From Cunninghamia lanceolata (taxonomy: Eukaryota > Streptophyta > Pinopsida > Cupressales > Cupressaceae), in NCBI GenBank assembly GCA_027924645.1, contig BSBN01001752.1, positions 11,674,001-11,738,000 of the forward strand: DNA of 64,000 bases, in the 5' to 3' direction. Of the stretch, positions 12,691 through 24,038 are shown in pieces. Each line of letters opens with the position of its first letter. Positions within the stretch are counted from its first letter, which is position 1. The notes under the pieces are model-generated. The model had not been told where the DNA came from, made no database searches, and saw only the letters and a program-made list of their open reading frames with translations. Both the position numbers and the translations under genes were made by a program.

Positions 12691-13560
12691 ATGGCGCACA
12701 AAGACATTCCTTGGTTTGATGGATCTGACTATGCCTTTTGGAAGGTACGAATGCAAAGTTATCTTGTCTCCATTAGTTTTAATGTCTAGAGAATAGTTGA
12801 AGATGAATACAAAATACCTAATGGTGGTTCAAGCTACAAGTGAAATTAGGGCCTATGAGATTAATGGCAAAGCTAAAAATGCTCTACTAAATGCTTTATC
12901 TAATACTAAAATGGCAAAAGTTGTGGATCTGGAAACTACTCATGAGAACTGGGAAAAGTTGAAAAGTATCTATGAAGGTGATGCATCTGTCAAGAAGGCC
13001 AAGTTGCAAAACTTGAAGACCAGATATGAAACTATGCAGATGTATGAAGATGAGAACATAACAAGTTACATTCAAAAGATTGATGAAGTGGTTAGCAGCA
13101 TCAAGAGTCTTGGTGGAAAGATAGATGATATGGATGTTGTAGATAAGGTACTCGAAACTCTTCCCAAATCTTATAGTCACAAGGTATCTACCATTGAAGA
13201 ATTGTTTGATATGAATACTTTCAAAATATCAATTGCTTGGTAAACTGACTTCTTTTGAAATGAGAGAATCTGGTACTACTAATGGCCCTGTGAAAACTGA
13301 GACTGTTTTTAAAGCCATGGAATAAAAGACTGCTAGATCAGATAAATATGTTATGGAATCAGATGAAGAAGACCTTGATGAGCTTGAGGCAAAATTTGCA
13401 AGTAGAATGAAAAGAGGCAGTGGAAAATTCAAAGATAAGTTACCTTTCAAATGTTTCATTTGTGGTAAAATTGGTCACTATGCTTCAAGATGTCCCAACA
13501 GAACTTTGAAGATCAAAAACCATGAAAGTAAAGATAAGATGGTAAGAAAGAGTTACTACG
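12691..13560 (+). pseudogene. gag: Copia gag, frameshifted
   Basis: Start ATG at 12691 follows the leader AGATCTGGG seen also before the ORF at 54384. The amino-terminal part has the WFDGSDYAFWKVRM-like copia gag start, then a UBN2/Retrotran_gag-type helical region (about 12830-13240; motifs HENWEKLKSIYEG and an LETLP-like end). One CCHC knuckle, CFICGKIGHYASRC, is encoded near 13453-13494. An early stop near 12787, a frame change near 12810-12835 and another after 13240 break it. Stops are of CAG/CAA-to-TAG/TAA or TGG type. Confidence 0.85.
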
Positions 13561-13739
13561 TTGGAGATGATGATGGTGTAACTGATGATGAAACTGATTA
13601 TGAAGATGGTAATGGTAGTGAATGCTTGTTTATTTCCCTAAGAGAAGAATCTATTTCTGTTAATCTTGTAAGTTGTGTGAAGGAAGGAAGTCTGGAAGAA
13701 GAAAATGAGATATCTGTATTTCATGCTAAAGAGGAAAAG

Positions 13740-13960
13740 GATGAATGGGCCATTGACAGCAAGTGTTCAAATCACATGACTAGAGATAAGAGTGAGTTTG
13801 TTAAATTGGAAAGGTATGATGGAGGACTAGTTAGATTTGGTGATGATGTAGCTAGCAAGCTCTGTAGAAAAGGGTCAATTAATTTTGATGGCAAGCATTA
13901 TACAAATGATGTTCTTTATGTCAAAGGCCTAAAGCATAATCTTCTAAGTGTTGGATAGAT
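13740..13960 (+). pseudogene. Copia aspartic protease, active site altered
   Basis: The motif WAIDSKCSNHMT occupies the place of the copia protease signature (D-S-G-C-S-x-H-M-T). The catalytic Asp and Ser remain but the invariant Gly is Lys. It ends with the usual L-x-HNLLSVG segment. It follows gag in the same direction and the frame is broken after 13958. Confidence 0.8.
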
Positions 13961-14099
13961 GCATGACAAAGGATATAATCTGATATTTAAAGACAATGGA
14001 TGTGAGATAAGGGAAAGCTCTAGAACATTAATTATTGTTGGTAAGAAGACTTATGGTAATGTTTATCATTTGAAAGGTACTAACAATTGTTGTTTGTTG

Positions 14100-15060
14100 G
14101 CTTAGACAAATGAATGCTAGATATGGCATAGGAGAATGTGTAATATTAACTTTGATAATCTGGTGAGAATAAGATCTGCTCAAGCTGTAAGAGACCTACC
14201 TAAGATTGTGAAGCCTGCTAATGCCATCTGCAAAGAATGTCAGTTTGGGAAGCAAACAAAGATAAGTTTCAAGAGAAAGGAACAATCCTCTACTAATCTG
14301 TTGGAGCTGGTGCATACAAACCTATGTGGTCCTACAAGAATAAAAAGTCTACAAGGTGACATGTATTTCGTGCTTCTTATTGATGATTATTCAAGAATGA
14401 CTTGGGTTACTTTCCTTAGAGAAAAATCAGAAGCCTTAGACAAGTTAAAGGCATTTAAAGCAATGGTTGAAAATGAAATGGATTTGAGAATTAAGTGTTT
14501 AAGATCTGATAGAGGTGGTGAGTTTACTTAAAATGAATTCAATGCTTTTTGTGAAGAACATGGGATAAAGAGACAACTATCTTCCCCCATAACTCCTCAG
14601 CAAAATGGAGTAGTTGAAAGGAAGAATAGAATAGTTCAGGAAGCTGCTAGAACAATGATTAAAGAAGTTGATCTTCTGAAAGTTTATTGGAAAGAATCTA
14701 TTCATACTGATGTCTACATTCAGAACAAAGTACAAATCAAAGAAAATGGAACAAAGACATCTTATGAGATGTCATATGGAAGAACTCCTACAGTCAGGTA
14801 TTTCAAAGTTTTTGGAATATCTGAAGAGATGAAGAATTGGGAAAGTTTGATGCTAGATGTGATGAAGGCATATTCCTTGGGTACTCTACTAAGAGAAAAG
14901 CCTATCGGTGCTATAACAAAAGATTGAGGAAAATTATTGAAAGTGCAAATGTGAAGGTAGATGAAGATGTTCAGAAAGTCTTAGAGTGGAATGGATACAA
15001 GTCAAATGGATCTGCTGATTTAGAGATAGTTGGAGAAAAAGACTAGGAAATTTAGATTGA
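14100..15060 (+). pseudogene. Copia integrase, interrupted
   Basis: Pre-integrase zinc region WHRRM...CKECQFGK near 14125-14250, then the core with LLIDDYSRMTWV (first Asp), RSDRGGEFT (second Asp, near 14500) and a downstream NGVVERKNR (Glu, near 14605-14630). A stop follows GEFT at 14529-14531 and further stops and frame changes occur by 15046. All three D,D,E positions can be seen, but not in one open frame. Confidence 0.85.
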
Positions 15061-15061
15061 A

Positions 15062-15960
15062 GTGCAAGTTTTTCCAGAAGAAGCTCAAATTGAAGAACAA
15101 GAAGCTCTGAAAAGATTTCCTAAAACCCCCAGGTATGTGCAAAGAAATCATTCTGAAGATCAAATCATTGGTGACAAGAGGAGAGGAGTATTGACAAGAA
15201 AAGGAGCTACAAAAGAACAGTCAAATCTCTGCTTGATTTCAAAAGTTGAACCTAAGATAGTTTCTAAATCATGTAAAGATGAGCATTGGGTCAAGGCAAT
15301 GGAAGAAGAATTGATGTAGATTAAAAAGAACAAAACTTGGGAACTTGTCTCTAGGCCCGTAGATAAGAATGTGATTGGAACAAATGGGTTTTCATAAATA
15401 AGTTGAATTAGATTGGAGAAGTGGTAAGAGACAAATCTAAACTTGAATGCAAAGGCTACTCACAAGTGGAAAGAATAGATTATGAAGAAACTTTTTCTCC
15501 GATGGAAAGACTGGAAGATATTAGATTGTTTCTAGGCTATGCAACACATAAAGATTTCAAAGTATATCAGATGGATGTGAAGTCTACTTTTATGAATGGA
15601 GAGTTGGAAGAGGAAGTATATATAGAGAAACTAGATGGATTTCAATTATTAGACAAACCAGGCATGGTATGCAGATTGAAGAAGGTATTGTATGGATTGA
15701 AGCAAGCTCCTAGAGCTTGGTATGCAAGATTGGATAAGTATTTGTTGTAGCAGGGATTCAGTAAAGGGTCTGCAGACAGTAACTTGTATATCAAGGTAAG
15801 TAAAGATCAAATCTTGATTATTGAAGTCTATGTAGATGATATAATCTTTGGTGGAAATGAAGGTATGTGTAAGAACTTTGCAAATGAGATGCAAAAAAAG
15901 AATTTGAGATGTCAATGTGTGGTGAGATGAACTTCTTTATTAGACTGTAAATTAATCAAA
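15062..15960 (+). pseudogene. Copia reverse transcriptase, interrupted
   Basis: Encodes QMDVKSTFMNGELEEEVYIEKLDGF and LYGLKQAPRAWY near 15565-15725, then VYVDDIIFGG near 15827-15855, the copia polymerase active-site motif. Stops (TAG in place of CAG) occur near 15318, 15411 and 15748, and the frame shifts after about 15890. Non-functional. Confidence 0.85.
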
Positions 15961-16086
15961 CAGATAAGGGCATTTTCATTTCACAGTTTAAGTATGTCAA
16001 GGAGTTGTTGAAGAAGTTTGGAATGGAAGAATCTAAACTAGTTTGTACTCCCATGATAACTGGTTGATCAGATCAAGTATAGGTCT

Positions 16087-16751
16087 ATGATTGGAGGATT
16101 ACTATACCTAACTACTACTAGACTTGATATCATGCATGCAGTTTGTCTTGTCACCAAATTTCAAGTAGATCCTAAAGAGTCACATGTTATGGTAGTAAAG
16201 AAGATTTTTAGGTACTTGAAAGGCACTTATGATTATGGTTTGTGGTATCCCAAGAACAATGACTTCAACCTAAGTGCATGTACATAGATGCAAATTGGGC
16301 TGAATGCATAGATGACAGGAAAAGTACAAGTAGTGGTGTGTTCTTTCTTAGAGATAGAGTTGTGTCATGGAAAAGCAAGAAGTAGGATTCTGTATCGTTA
16401 TCTACTATAGAAGCAGAATACATTGTAGCAGCATCATGTTTCACACAAGTGCTATGAATGAGACAAACTCTGAAGGACATTCAAGTTGAGTATGAAGATT
16501 CAATTCCTATTTTCTACGATAACACTAGTACCATTAACAATTCAAAAAACCCAGTGATGCATTCAAGGACTAAGCATATTTCTATCAGATATTACTTTCT
16601 GAGAGAGAAGGTTGCAGAGAAAGAAGTGAAGCTTGAGCATGTGCCTACAAAAGATCAGGTTGTTGACATATTCACCAAAGCTATTCCTAAGGGCATAGTT
16701 GAGTATCTCTGGGAGAAGTTAGGGGTTATTGCCCCTCCTTTGTTGAACTAG
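16087..16751 (+). pseudogene. Copia RNase H and pol end
   Basis: Starts with a YLTTTRLDIMHAVCLV-type segment joining RT to RNase H, then DDRKSTSSGVFF and VSWKSKK, a TAG, and SLSTIEAEYIVAAS. The tail is HISIRYYFLREKV...LEHVPTKDQVVDIFTKAIPK. In-frame stops lie near 16386 and 16457. The polyprotein ends at 16751. A shared 3' untranslated region follows. Confidence 0.85.
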
Positions 16752-16825
16752 ATACATAAGGAAGTGCATCAGTCCAATGTGGTTCAGGAGTTATTCTTTT
16801 CTAGACTGATGATGAGGTCTCCCTC

Positions 16826-17124
16826 TAAGGGGGAGCAGGTAGTGATATTGAAGAATGTTGCAGACTGAAGGAAGCATTCAAGGCAGTTAAGAACAAGTGC
16901 AAGTATGTGCAGTGGAAAGAGATGTGTTTCCCTTTGCCATTGATGTCAAAGGGGGAGAGAGTTCATGTGAAAAATGCAGAGAAAAAGAAAGCATTTAGTG
17001 ATCAGAGAGAGTTCAAATATGTAAAGAGAAAGGGGGAGTTCTAATGCAAAGTTGTGTCTTGATGGTGGAACATGTTGGTCATTTTTTCACATCATATGTT
17101 TCCATCAATGACAAAGGGGGATAT
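16826..17124 (+). other. Array of four polypurine tracts before the 3' LTR
   Basis: (A/T)AAGGGGGA(G) occurs at 16826-16835, 16948-16957, 17029-17038 and 17113-17121; the last abuts the LTR. Multiple purine tracts are a documented Sirevirus trait. The second tract is preceded by CTTTGCCATTGATGTC, identical to the element at 59361. Confidence 0.75.
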
Positions 17125-18748
17125 TGTTGCAAGTATGTACTAATTGGTATTGTTATTGATGTCAACATGTTTGTGTTGTCATTAGTGTCAAATGTGCTCT
17201 TGTTTTGTTACCTAATTGTGATGAGTTAATTGCTTTGTATTGCATTATATAAGTGTTGAAAATGATAAGAATATGTTCTTGATATTGAGTATCCAAGTGC
17301 TTTTGAGAAAATTTGGTTCATACTAAAGATAGAAGTTGTGTAGATGTACTCTGGCTTATTAGATACTGTCTGAGTTTTGCTCCATATTTCTTCTATGTTG
17401 AAGACTAGAGTGTGAGATTTGGATATATTTCATAGAAGTGTTTTAAGATGCTAAATCTAGAATTTGGTGGTCTGGATCACTGTGCAGCAGAAGTTATATT
17501 CATCAGTTTGAAGATTGTGCCTGGGAGTATTTGCAATGTGACAAGGAGAAAGTATTTTGCTCCATATTTCTCCATAGTTTGGTTTTTGGTCTTGAAATTC
17601 TAGAATTATGTTTATAAGGTCCTTATCTATCTTCATTCCAAAGGATTTGTGATTTGGTTCTCTAGAAAGCAAGCTACTGATTAGTAGAGTTTGATAATGT
17701 TTGTTGTGAGCAGTCTGTGATCTATCTTCAAGTGATATTTGTTGTCTTCAAGTGAGATTTTTGTGGTTGGATTTGTTAGATCCTAGGTGATTTTATGTTG
17801 TTTGTGGATGTCTCCAAATTGTACTAAAGGTGTATGCTTGATCTGCAAGCTATGATGAAGTTCTTGGAAGTGTGTGTTTAAGCATTCTTGATGTTTGCAC
17901 AAGTTTGGCCGACTTGGATGATAACACTCTTTGCAGATGTGTTTCATGGATTGTAGAAGCATGTTGAAGCATGTTAAGATGTATTTGGGTTTGAGCTAAT
18001 CTGTGAAGTGTTCTTCCTTCATTCATTTTCTCCACAAGTTTGTTTAGGTCCAGACATAATTTGAGTTATGTATGTTTTTCGACCTTAGAGATTGTTCCAA
18101 AGGTTGTAGATTGTATTGCTGACCTTGATGTATGGTCCAAGGTTAATTATAGGTAAAAATAAAATGTAATGACTTCATGTGTTGAGTGGGGGATGCGAAG
18201 ATGCGTAGATGAGAGTTTTTTGTTTAGTAAGGGCAGCAAAGGTGATTTGTATTGTGCTTCAATGGAACTAAACTCAAGCATGTTGTAGATGCTAATATAT
18301 CAGTTCATGGTAGTGAGCCACCCCTCCAGGTAGTGATCCAACCCTTGGTAGTGAGCCAACCCTTGGTAGTGAGCCACCCCTCAGCAGTGAGCCACCCTAA
18401 TGGTAGTAAGCCCTATTTGCAGCGAGCATTTCTTTGGACAATGAGTCCTTGGGCAGTGAACCCTCTAGCAGTGAGCCTCTTTTTGTATTTGGTATTGTTA
18501 CTACATTATATTGTGAGCTAACACTCACAATGTTTTTCCCTTTTAGGGTTTTCCATGTAAAAATCTGGTGTTCATGTGTGTATGGTGTTGATGTGTTTAA
18601 GTTTTGTTTCTACACTTCATGTTTAATCTTCATAATAGATTAAGAGGTTAAAGTAAGTGAATGTGAATGTGATATTGTTTAAGAAGAGTTAAAGTTTTTG
18701 ATACAACTGATTCACCCCCCCCCTCTCAGTTGTGTTTTGCCCTCAACA
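17125..18748 (+). repeat. 3' LTR of the Sirevirus-like element
   Basis: TGTTGCAAGTATG...CCCTCAACA, full TG...CA ends. Contains the AGTGAGCC-like array at about 18310-18480 and a nine-C tract near 18715-18723. About 10% different from the 5' LTR in compared parts. Confidence 0.85.
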
Positions 18749-18997
18749 CTTCCCAAAATGGAACACCATTTTCTAAGCGGACTATTCAACTAATTAATCA
18801 TCCTTTCAATGATCTTAAAACTCATGCTAAGTTCCATTAAGAATCATATAGGTCCTTAAGAGGACCATTTACATATACAAAATTATATCATAGTAATAGT
18901 AATCTAGGATCTTTAGATTATAACCTATAAACTTAATATCACAGTAATATCCCAATATTGTAACTAGGATTTCGAAAGTGTAAATTTAGTCCTAACA
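18749..18997 (-). repeat. Minus-strand copia 3' LTR, proximal piece plus duplicated segment
   Basis: 18749-18978 repeats 10784-11012. The LTR then runs to its own start at 18997 (in minus sense TGTTAGGACT). It is followed by a minus-strand polypurine tract CAAGTGGGAGA at about 18998-19009, which proves the orientation. Confidence 0.75.
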
Positions 18998-20180
18998 TTC
19001 TCCCACTTGTTGTATACCTTTCAAGAGAATAAAGGAAAAATAAATAAGTTAAATTATAAGGTGAGAGATCTCCATATCTTAACTACACCAAGAAAAAATT
19101 AGTGCTCACTAGCTTAGTGAATGAATTTATATTGTTCACCAAAGTGTCAACCTTCTATATCATAACCTTCATGTCATCAACCATATCCTAAATAAAGTGA
19201 TATTAAACATCAATATTCTTTGTACAAGAATGTAAAATAGGATTCTTGGGTAAACTAATGGCACTCTTTCTCACAACTAACCTTCACTGTCCTATTTACA
19301 AAACCAATATCTAAGCACAATATCTATAACCACAAGTTGTTTCTTTACAATCATGTATAACAACCATATATTCTCCCTTAGTATTGGAAAGAGAAATAAC
19401 TTGTTTCCTCTTTATTAACCAAATAATAGCTCCTTAAAATAGGGAGAATACATAGCCACAAGTAGATATCTTGTTCGTCAAGTCTCCAACCCAATCTAAA
19501 TCAACAAAACCCTATATGTCCAATAACCTACCAACATTGCCAATTCCATGATAATAAATAGAATAATTATAAGTTCCACACATATGCTTAAACACCATTT
19601 TAACAAATTTTTAATGTTCCCTACCAAGGTTAGACCAAAATCTACTCAAAATTCCCAATACTTGTGGAATATCTAGTTTAGTACAAACCATTGCATACAT
19701 TAGACTTTCTATAACACTAGCATAAGGAACATTATACATGTCTTCAAAATATTCACTTGACTTAGGATATTGTTCCACAAATACTTTTGTGCCAAGTGCA
19801 AGGGGTACATTCACTTATTTACTATCATGCATATTAAACCTTTATAAAATTGTTTCAACATACTTTCTTTGATTCAACCAATGTTTCCTATTAGGACAAC
19901 CCCTTTTAATTTCTATTCCTAAGATATATTTAGAAACCCCTACATTGTTTATATCAGGCTTCTTCAATAGTTAAGGTTTTAGTTCCCTAATCATATTTTT
20001 ATTCTTTCCAATGAGAATAATATCATTAGCATACATGATTATTATTAGAACATGATCTTTGACTTGATTTTATTAAACACCATGTTCAACTTCTCTATGA
20101 ACAAACATAATATCCAAAACATAGAAATCAAACTTTTGGTACCACATCATAAGATACTTTCAAACCATACAAGGATCTTA
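18998..20180 (-). pseudogene. Minus-strand copia RT/RNase H remnant
   Basis: Reading leftwards-coded protein, the region shows LYGLK near 20180, a YAND version of the YVDD active site near 20030, VPYASVIESLMYAMVCTKLDIP within the open stretch 19611-19814, and a degraded RNase H tail (a DVxYHF-like stretch near 19190). The 5' part of the element (gag, protease, integrase) is missing to the right of about 20180. Motifs are closest to Tork/Tnt1-type copia. Confidence 0.8.
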
Positions 20181-21046
20181 ACACAATAAAAATGGCTAAG
20201 GTCCCAATGAATGGATGCCTAGTCATGAAACCTAAGGACTACACTCATGCATACTTTACATAGTGGAAAGAAGAAAATAAATTCATTTATTTCTTTGCAC
20301 AAGATTAGGGTTATAAATTACAATGGATTGTTCCTTCTAAGTACTCACATAGGTCCACATATAGGTGGTCTTTCTACCATTCGTCCATCACTATCTTTTT
20401 GAATTATAACCTACTATGGGACCCTCAAAGGGCTCAACCTCTACCATCCCAATAAACAAGCACAATCACCTCCCCTATTCTTCATTACCTCTCTCAAATT
20501 AAATAGCCACTTAAGATTTCAAAAATCCCATCCTTAATCAGTTTTACACCCAAACATATATCAGTAAATTGTCTACCCATTGCCTAGACAATACCAATCT
20601 TGCAACTTTACTAAATCTAACATGGATACCCATAGCCTACAATAATAATCTTGCAACTCTACTATATCTAACATGGCTATCCATTCTAATGCTTCTATCA
20701 TCCCCTTTTGACATTCCAATATTGAAGTTGATTCAACCTCTGATAGCTACCAAGTGACTTGATTGGCTTATGGCTCAAGGCCACCAATAACATACACTTA
20801 TAGCACTCAACTTCTCCAATTTTCCATTACACATTGTCATGTTGACTTTGCAAGCTCCATGAGTGCATCCTCATATGGCTCTCCTATGTATAAACCCACA
20901 CACTCCCTTCTTCACACTAGGCTTCTCACTATGTTGAACCTCACCCATTGCACCCATCAGACAATCTCCACTCAATGCACAAGATTTTACACGTTCATGT
21001 TCCCTTGCTCTTTTATCTTCTTCCACTTCCATAAACCTACCATCTA
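20181..21046. other. Unassigned AT-rich sequence
   Basis: No coding, repeat or RNA signature recognised. Several small C/T-rich open stretches (20569-20757, 20763-21056) show no family features. It is the left flank of the gag-only element. Confidence 0.4.
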
Positions 21047-21051
21047 CATAC

Positions 21052-21381
21052 TATAAGAGTCACTAATGGACTCAAGCTCCCAGGATCACCAGCAAAATCA
21101 AAAACTTCCAAAAGAGAGTAGCAAGAGGATAAATTGCTTGATTATGGTACAAAATAGAATTATGATATTATGATATGATACATGATACATGAGAGATCTT
21201 TCTTATATGGGCAAGGAAATAAGATAGGAATATATAGGATGATGAAAAGTTTCTTAATCATATTACATGAGACATAAAGAGATAACTATCCTAAGTGTGC
21301 CTTAAGTAAACTTTATTAAACTAGTGTGAATAGGACCTAATAGATAAACTAGTTAGTTAATATACCCCAATCACACCAAAA
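21052..21381 (-). repeat. 3' LTR of the gag-only element
   Basis: Matches the right LTR over its full length, including CTCAAGCTCCCAGGATCAC and GATAACTATCCTAAGTGTG. It preserves the empty site for the solo LTR found in the other copy (AAGAGGATAA near 21131). Confidence 0.8.
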
Positions 21382-22105
21382 TCCCCCTTAAGTGCAACTT
21401 CGGGAGAATGAGAAATTATGCAAATAATACAATGATGAATGATGGATCCAGATCCCAACTTTAAGGCCATGTTAAGTACCCATGTACAAAAGATCTCTCA
21501 CAAAAGAGTAAAGGAGAAAAACTTGTAGGGAAAAACCCCTCTCCAAAAGAGAGAAAACAAGAAAGTGAAAGAAGGAAGGAGGACTCAACATGACCCCCAA
21601 GGACTACTTCTATCACCAATATACAATAAATAACCCCCCCATAGGAGAGAAAGAGTAAAATGATAGATCCCCCACAAAGAAGGAGCTCTTGTGCCAATGG
21701 TAAATACCTTAAGATAGAACATAATCCACTACCTACAAACAACATTTCTCTTCTTGGGAAGAAACAAATCCAATGGTGGATGTCGAAGAAACTCCCACAA
21801 TCTAGATGAAAAGGGAATATAAATCAAAATGTGTGTATCAGAATACAACTTGAGTGTCCTCATGCTAGAAAAACATGTCTTCTCCAAAATAGGAACTAAA
21901 TTCCCAATCAAAGAAATAGAACCAAGAAAGGAAAGATACTAAACTGCATCTAAAAACACTACATATGCAATGACATCATTTCCATAAAAGAGAAGATAAA
22001 ACCTCAAATGTGTCCTCCAAATCTGAAATGTGACTCCACAAAAAAGGATGAAATTTCTAATACATAGGAATCCCAATGAGGTGGATCTAAAAGACTGAAA
22101 TGGTC

Positions 22106-22609
22106 CTATTGCAATGAATCAACTAAAGCAACAAGTGATGTAGATGTGATCTCAATAGGAGGAGAAGGAGAAGCAAGAGAAGTCTTTGTGTCATCACAAT
22201 GATCAAGACCTACTAGATATTCAAGCTCCTCTGTTGTATCATCATCAAAGGGTATATTATCTACATCATCAATGTGTAGAAGACTATCCAAAATAGGATC
22301 ATCTAGGGATGGAGAGAGATGTGTGTCTCCATAGATCTCCCAAATCTTGGTCCAAAGAGTGTGTGGACACTCAATATGTGAGATAGAACACATAGTGTCA
22401 AAATCAACACTAGAACAAATCAATCCTAGGATATGATCCTTTTTGTTTCCCCATGCATATTTCCTCCCAATTATATATGGTTCAGGTACGAGTCCATAAA
22501 GATAAGGAAAAATATTAAGCCACCTACAATGTACTAGGATGTCTTTTTTCCATGACTCATAATTGTCCTTGTTTAAGTTTACCAAAGAAGGATGAATAGA
22601 AAAAATCAT
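22106..22609 (-). pseudogene. Copia gag-like ORF, 167 codons
   Basis: The amino-terminal half shows the copia gag (UBN2/Retrotran_gag_3) pattern: LNKDNYESWKKDIL, a WLNIFPYLYGL segment, then W-x-N-K-K-D-H-I-L-G-L-I, CPHTLWTKIWEIYG. The carboxy-terminal part is acidic. No zinc knuckle and no downstream pol. It is the only recognisable coding part of the element and is shorter than a complete copia gag, so it is either truncated or a minimal gag. Sits about 1.3 kb downstream of the PBS. Confidence 0.7.
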
Positions 22610-23942
22610 GATATATCTTCAAATAATAGAGATCAGAACATCCAACAAAAGTACAAGATCACCCCCCAATTTCACTCAATCATGAGACCCCCCAGCAATA
22701 CATAATCTTGGCACTTTATACATAGTGTGATTATAGTTGCCACTAACCAAAAATAGAAAAGTGGTCTTGATCTTAGTACATTACAAATGGCAAATTAGGC
22801 CACAAACTAAAAGTATAATTTTGATGTACAATGAGATGGATATGATTATATCACTAAGAAGCACATGAAAAATTATGCACTTTCAAAAATAATTGCACCA
22901 AAAAATGTGAATGTATGAGCCCAAACAAAGCCTTGGAAGTTCCCAAAATCAGAACTACATAGCAATAGTTGTGAAAATTTGTAATTTATGGAAAAACTGG
23001 ACACTAAAATAAAAAATTAATTGCACCACTATGAATCCTATGAAAAATTTCCCCAAATAAAAATTTTCTTACAAAAAGGAGCCTGCATGACTGGGAAAGA
23101 GGCTTTTGAAGTTCAGGTGTCAAAACCAAAATGCAAATGGAGTAGGGGGCTAGATTGGGGAGAGAATATTAATGACATAATGATGATTTCATCATATATA
23201 TGTGATGAAATATTCATCTGGTTGCTGGAATATGCTCCTATACTACCAAACTACCTTTTATTTTAGAAAATCACCATGGATTTAGTTAAAACTACCTTTT
23301 ACAGATGTGAAACCACCATCTAAAATGTGTAGGGTGGTTTGGTAGCTAGATCTAGATTCTGGTGAAGTCAAGGGTGGTATTGGGGAATTATTCCCCAGAA
23401 TATTCACTATCGGGTGGTATGCAGTAGCTAGGCAGTAAAAATTCCTATCATTGGGATCTGGTTAGCTAGTGGCGGGAAAAGGGGACCCATGCCATGTGGC
23501 ACCCCCATAGTAGTGGAGTACATTGCATAGGAATTCTCTACATCACCTATGGTACTTGCTAATGTAGGTACACCTATAGAAAACCATTATCCACAGAATA
23601 TGAAAAAAACCAACTAATTAATTTATTACCTAACAAACAAAAACTAAGTTGATTCACTGATGAAGATTCTGCCTGTAGATTTGCCTACACCAATATTGCA
23701 ACTGTGCAATATATATTTATATGGATTCCATATGATTTGTATGAATTTTTTACAATGATTTTTTAAACCCTAGCAAAAATGGCCAAAAATTTGATAAAGC
23801 CAAAATATAGGGTATTTTATATCAAAATTCATCTTTTGGGCCTTCCCAACTTGATGGTAGGGTTATTTTTCCTAGAAATGCACCTAGAAAAAATTCATGC
23901 CTAATTTTCTCCCATATTTGAGAAGGGACTTATAGATTTGAA

Positions 23943-23954
23943 GCTATGATACCA
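23943..23954 (-). other. PBS (iMet-like) of the gag-only element
   Basis: Minus-strand TGGTATCATAGC directly follows the LTR end (TG at 23955 in plus sense). One mismatch to the initiator-Met PBS. Confidence 0.75.
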
Positions 23955-24038
23955 TGTAAGATTCATCAATAGACTCAAGCTCCCAGGATCACTTGCAAAA
24001 CTAGAAATTAACCTTCCACAAGAGAGTAGCAAGAGGAT

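Larger units (their letters stand above)
11013..18748 (+). mobile_element. Copia element, Sirevirus-like, degenerate, with both LTRs
   Basis: Two LTRs of about 1.62 kb (11013-12632 and 17125-18748) enclose PBS, gag, protease, integrase, RT and RNase H in copia order, then four AAAGGGGGAG-like purine tracts. Many stops and frameshifts make it inactive. The LTRs differ at roughly 10% of sites in the stretches I compared, so it is old. There is no 5-bp TSD; instead about 229 bp of host LTR sequence flanks both sides. Repeated purine tracts, iMet PBS and long LTRs ending in a C-rich tract point to the Sirevirus group (established features; lineage call is inference). Confidence 0.85.

Noticed and set aside
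12896..13180. Minus-strand ORF of 94 codons
   Set aside because: Antisense shadow of the copia gag region.
18252..18521. Open reading frame of 89 codons with VSQPLVVSHP-like repeats
   Set aside because: Lies in the LTR and follows the AGTGAGCC motif array; the periodic peptide is a by-product of the DNA repeat.
20569..21056. Possible host gene fragments (62 and 97 codons)
   Set aside because: Composition is C/T-rich and low in complexity; no domain, splice pattern or homologous motif recognised.
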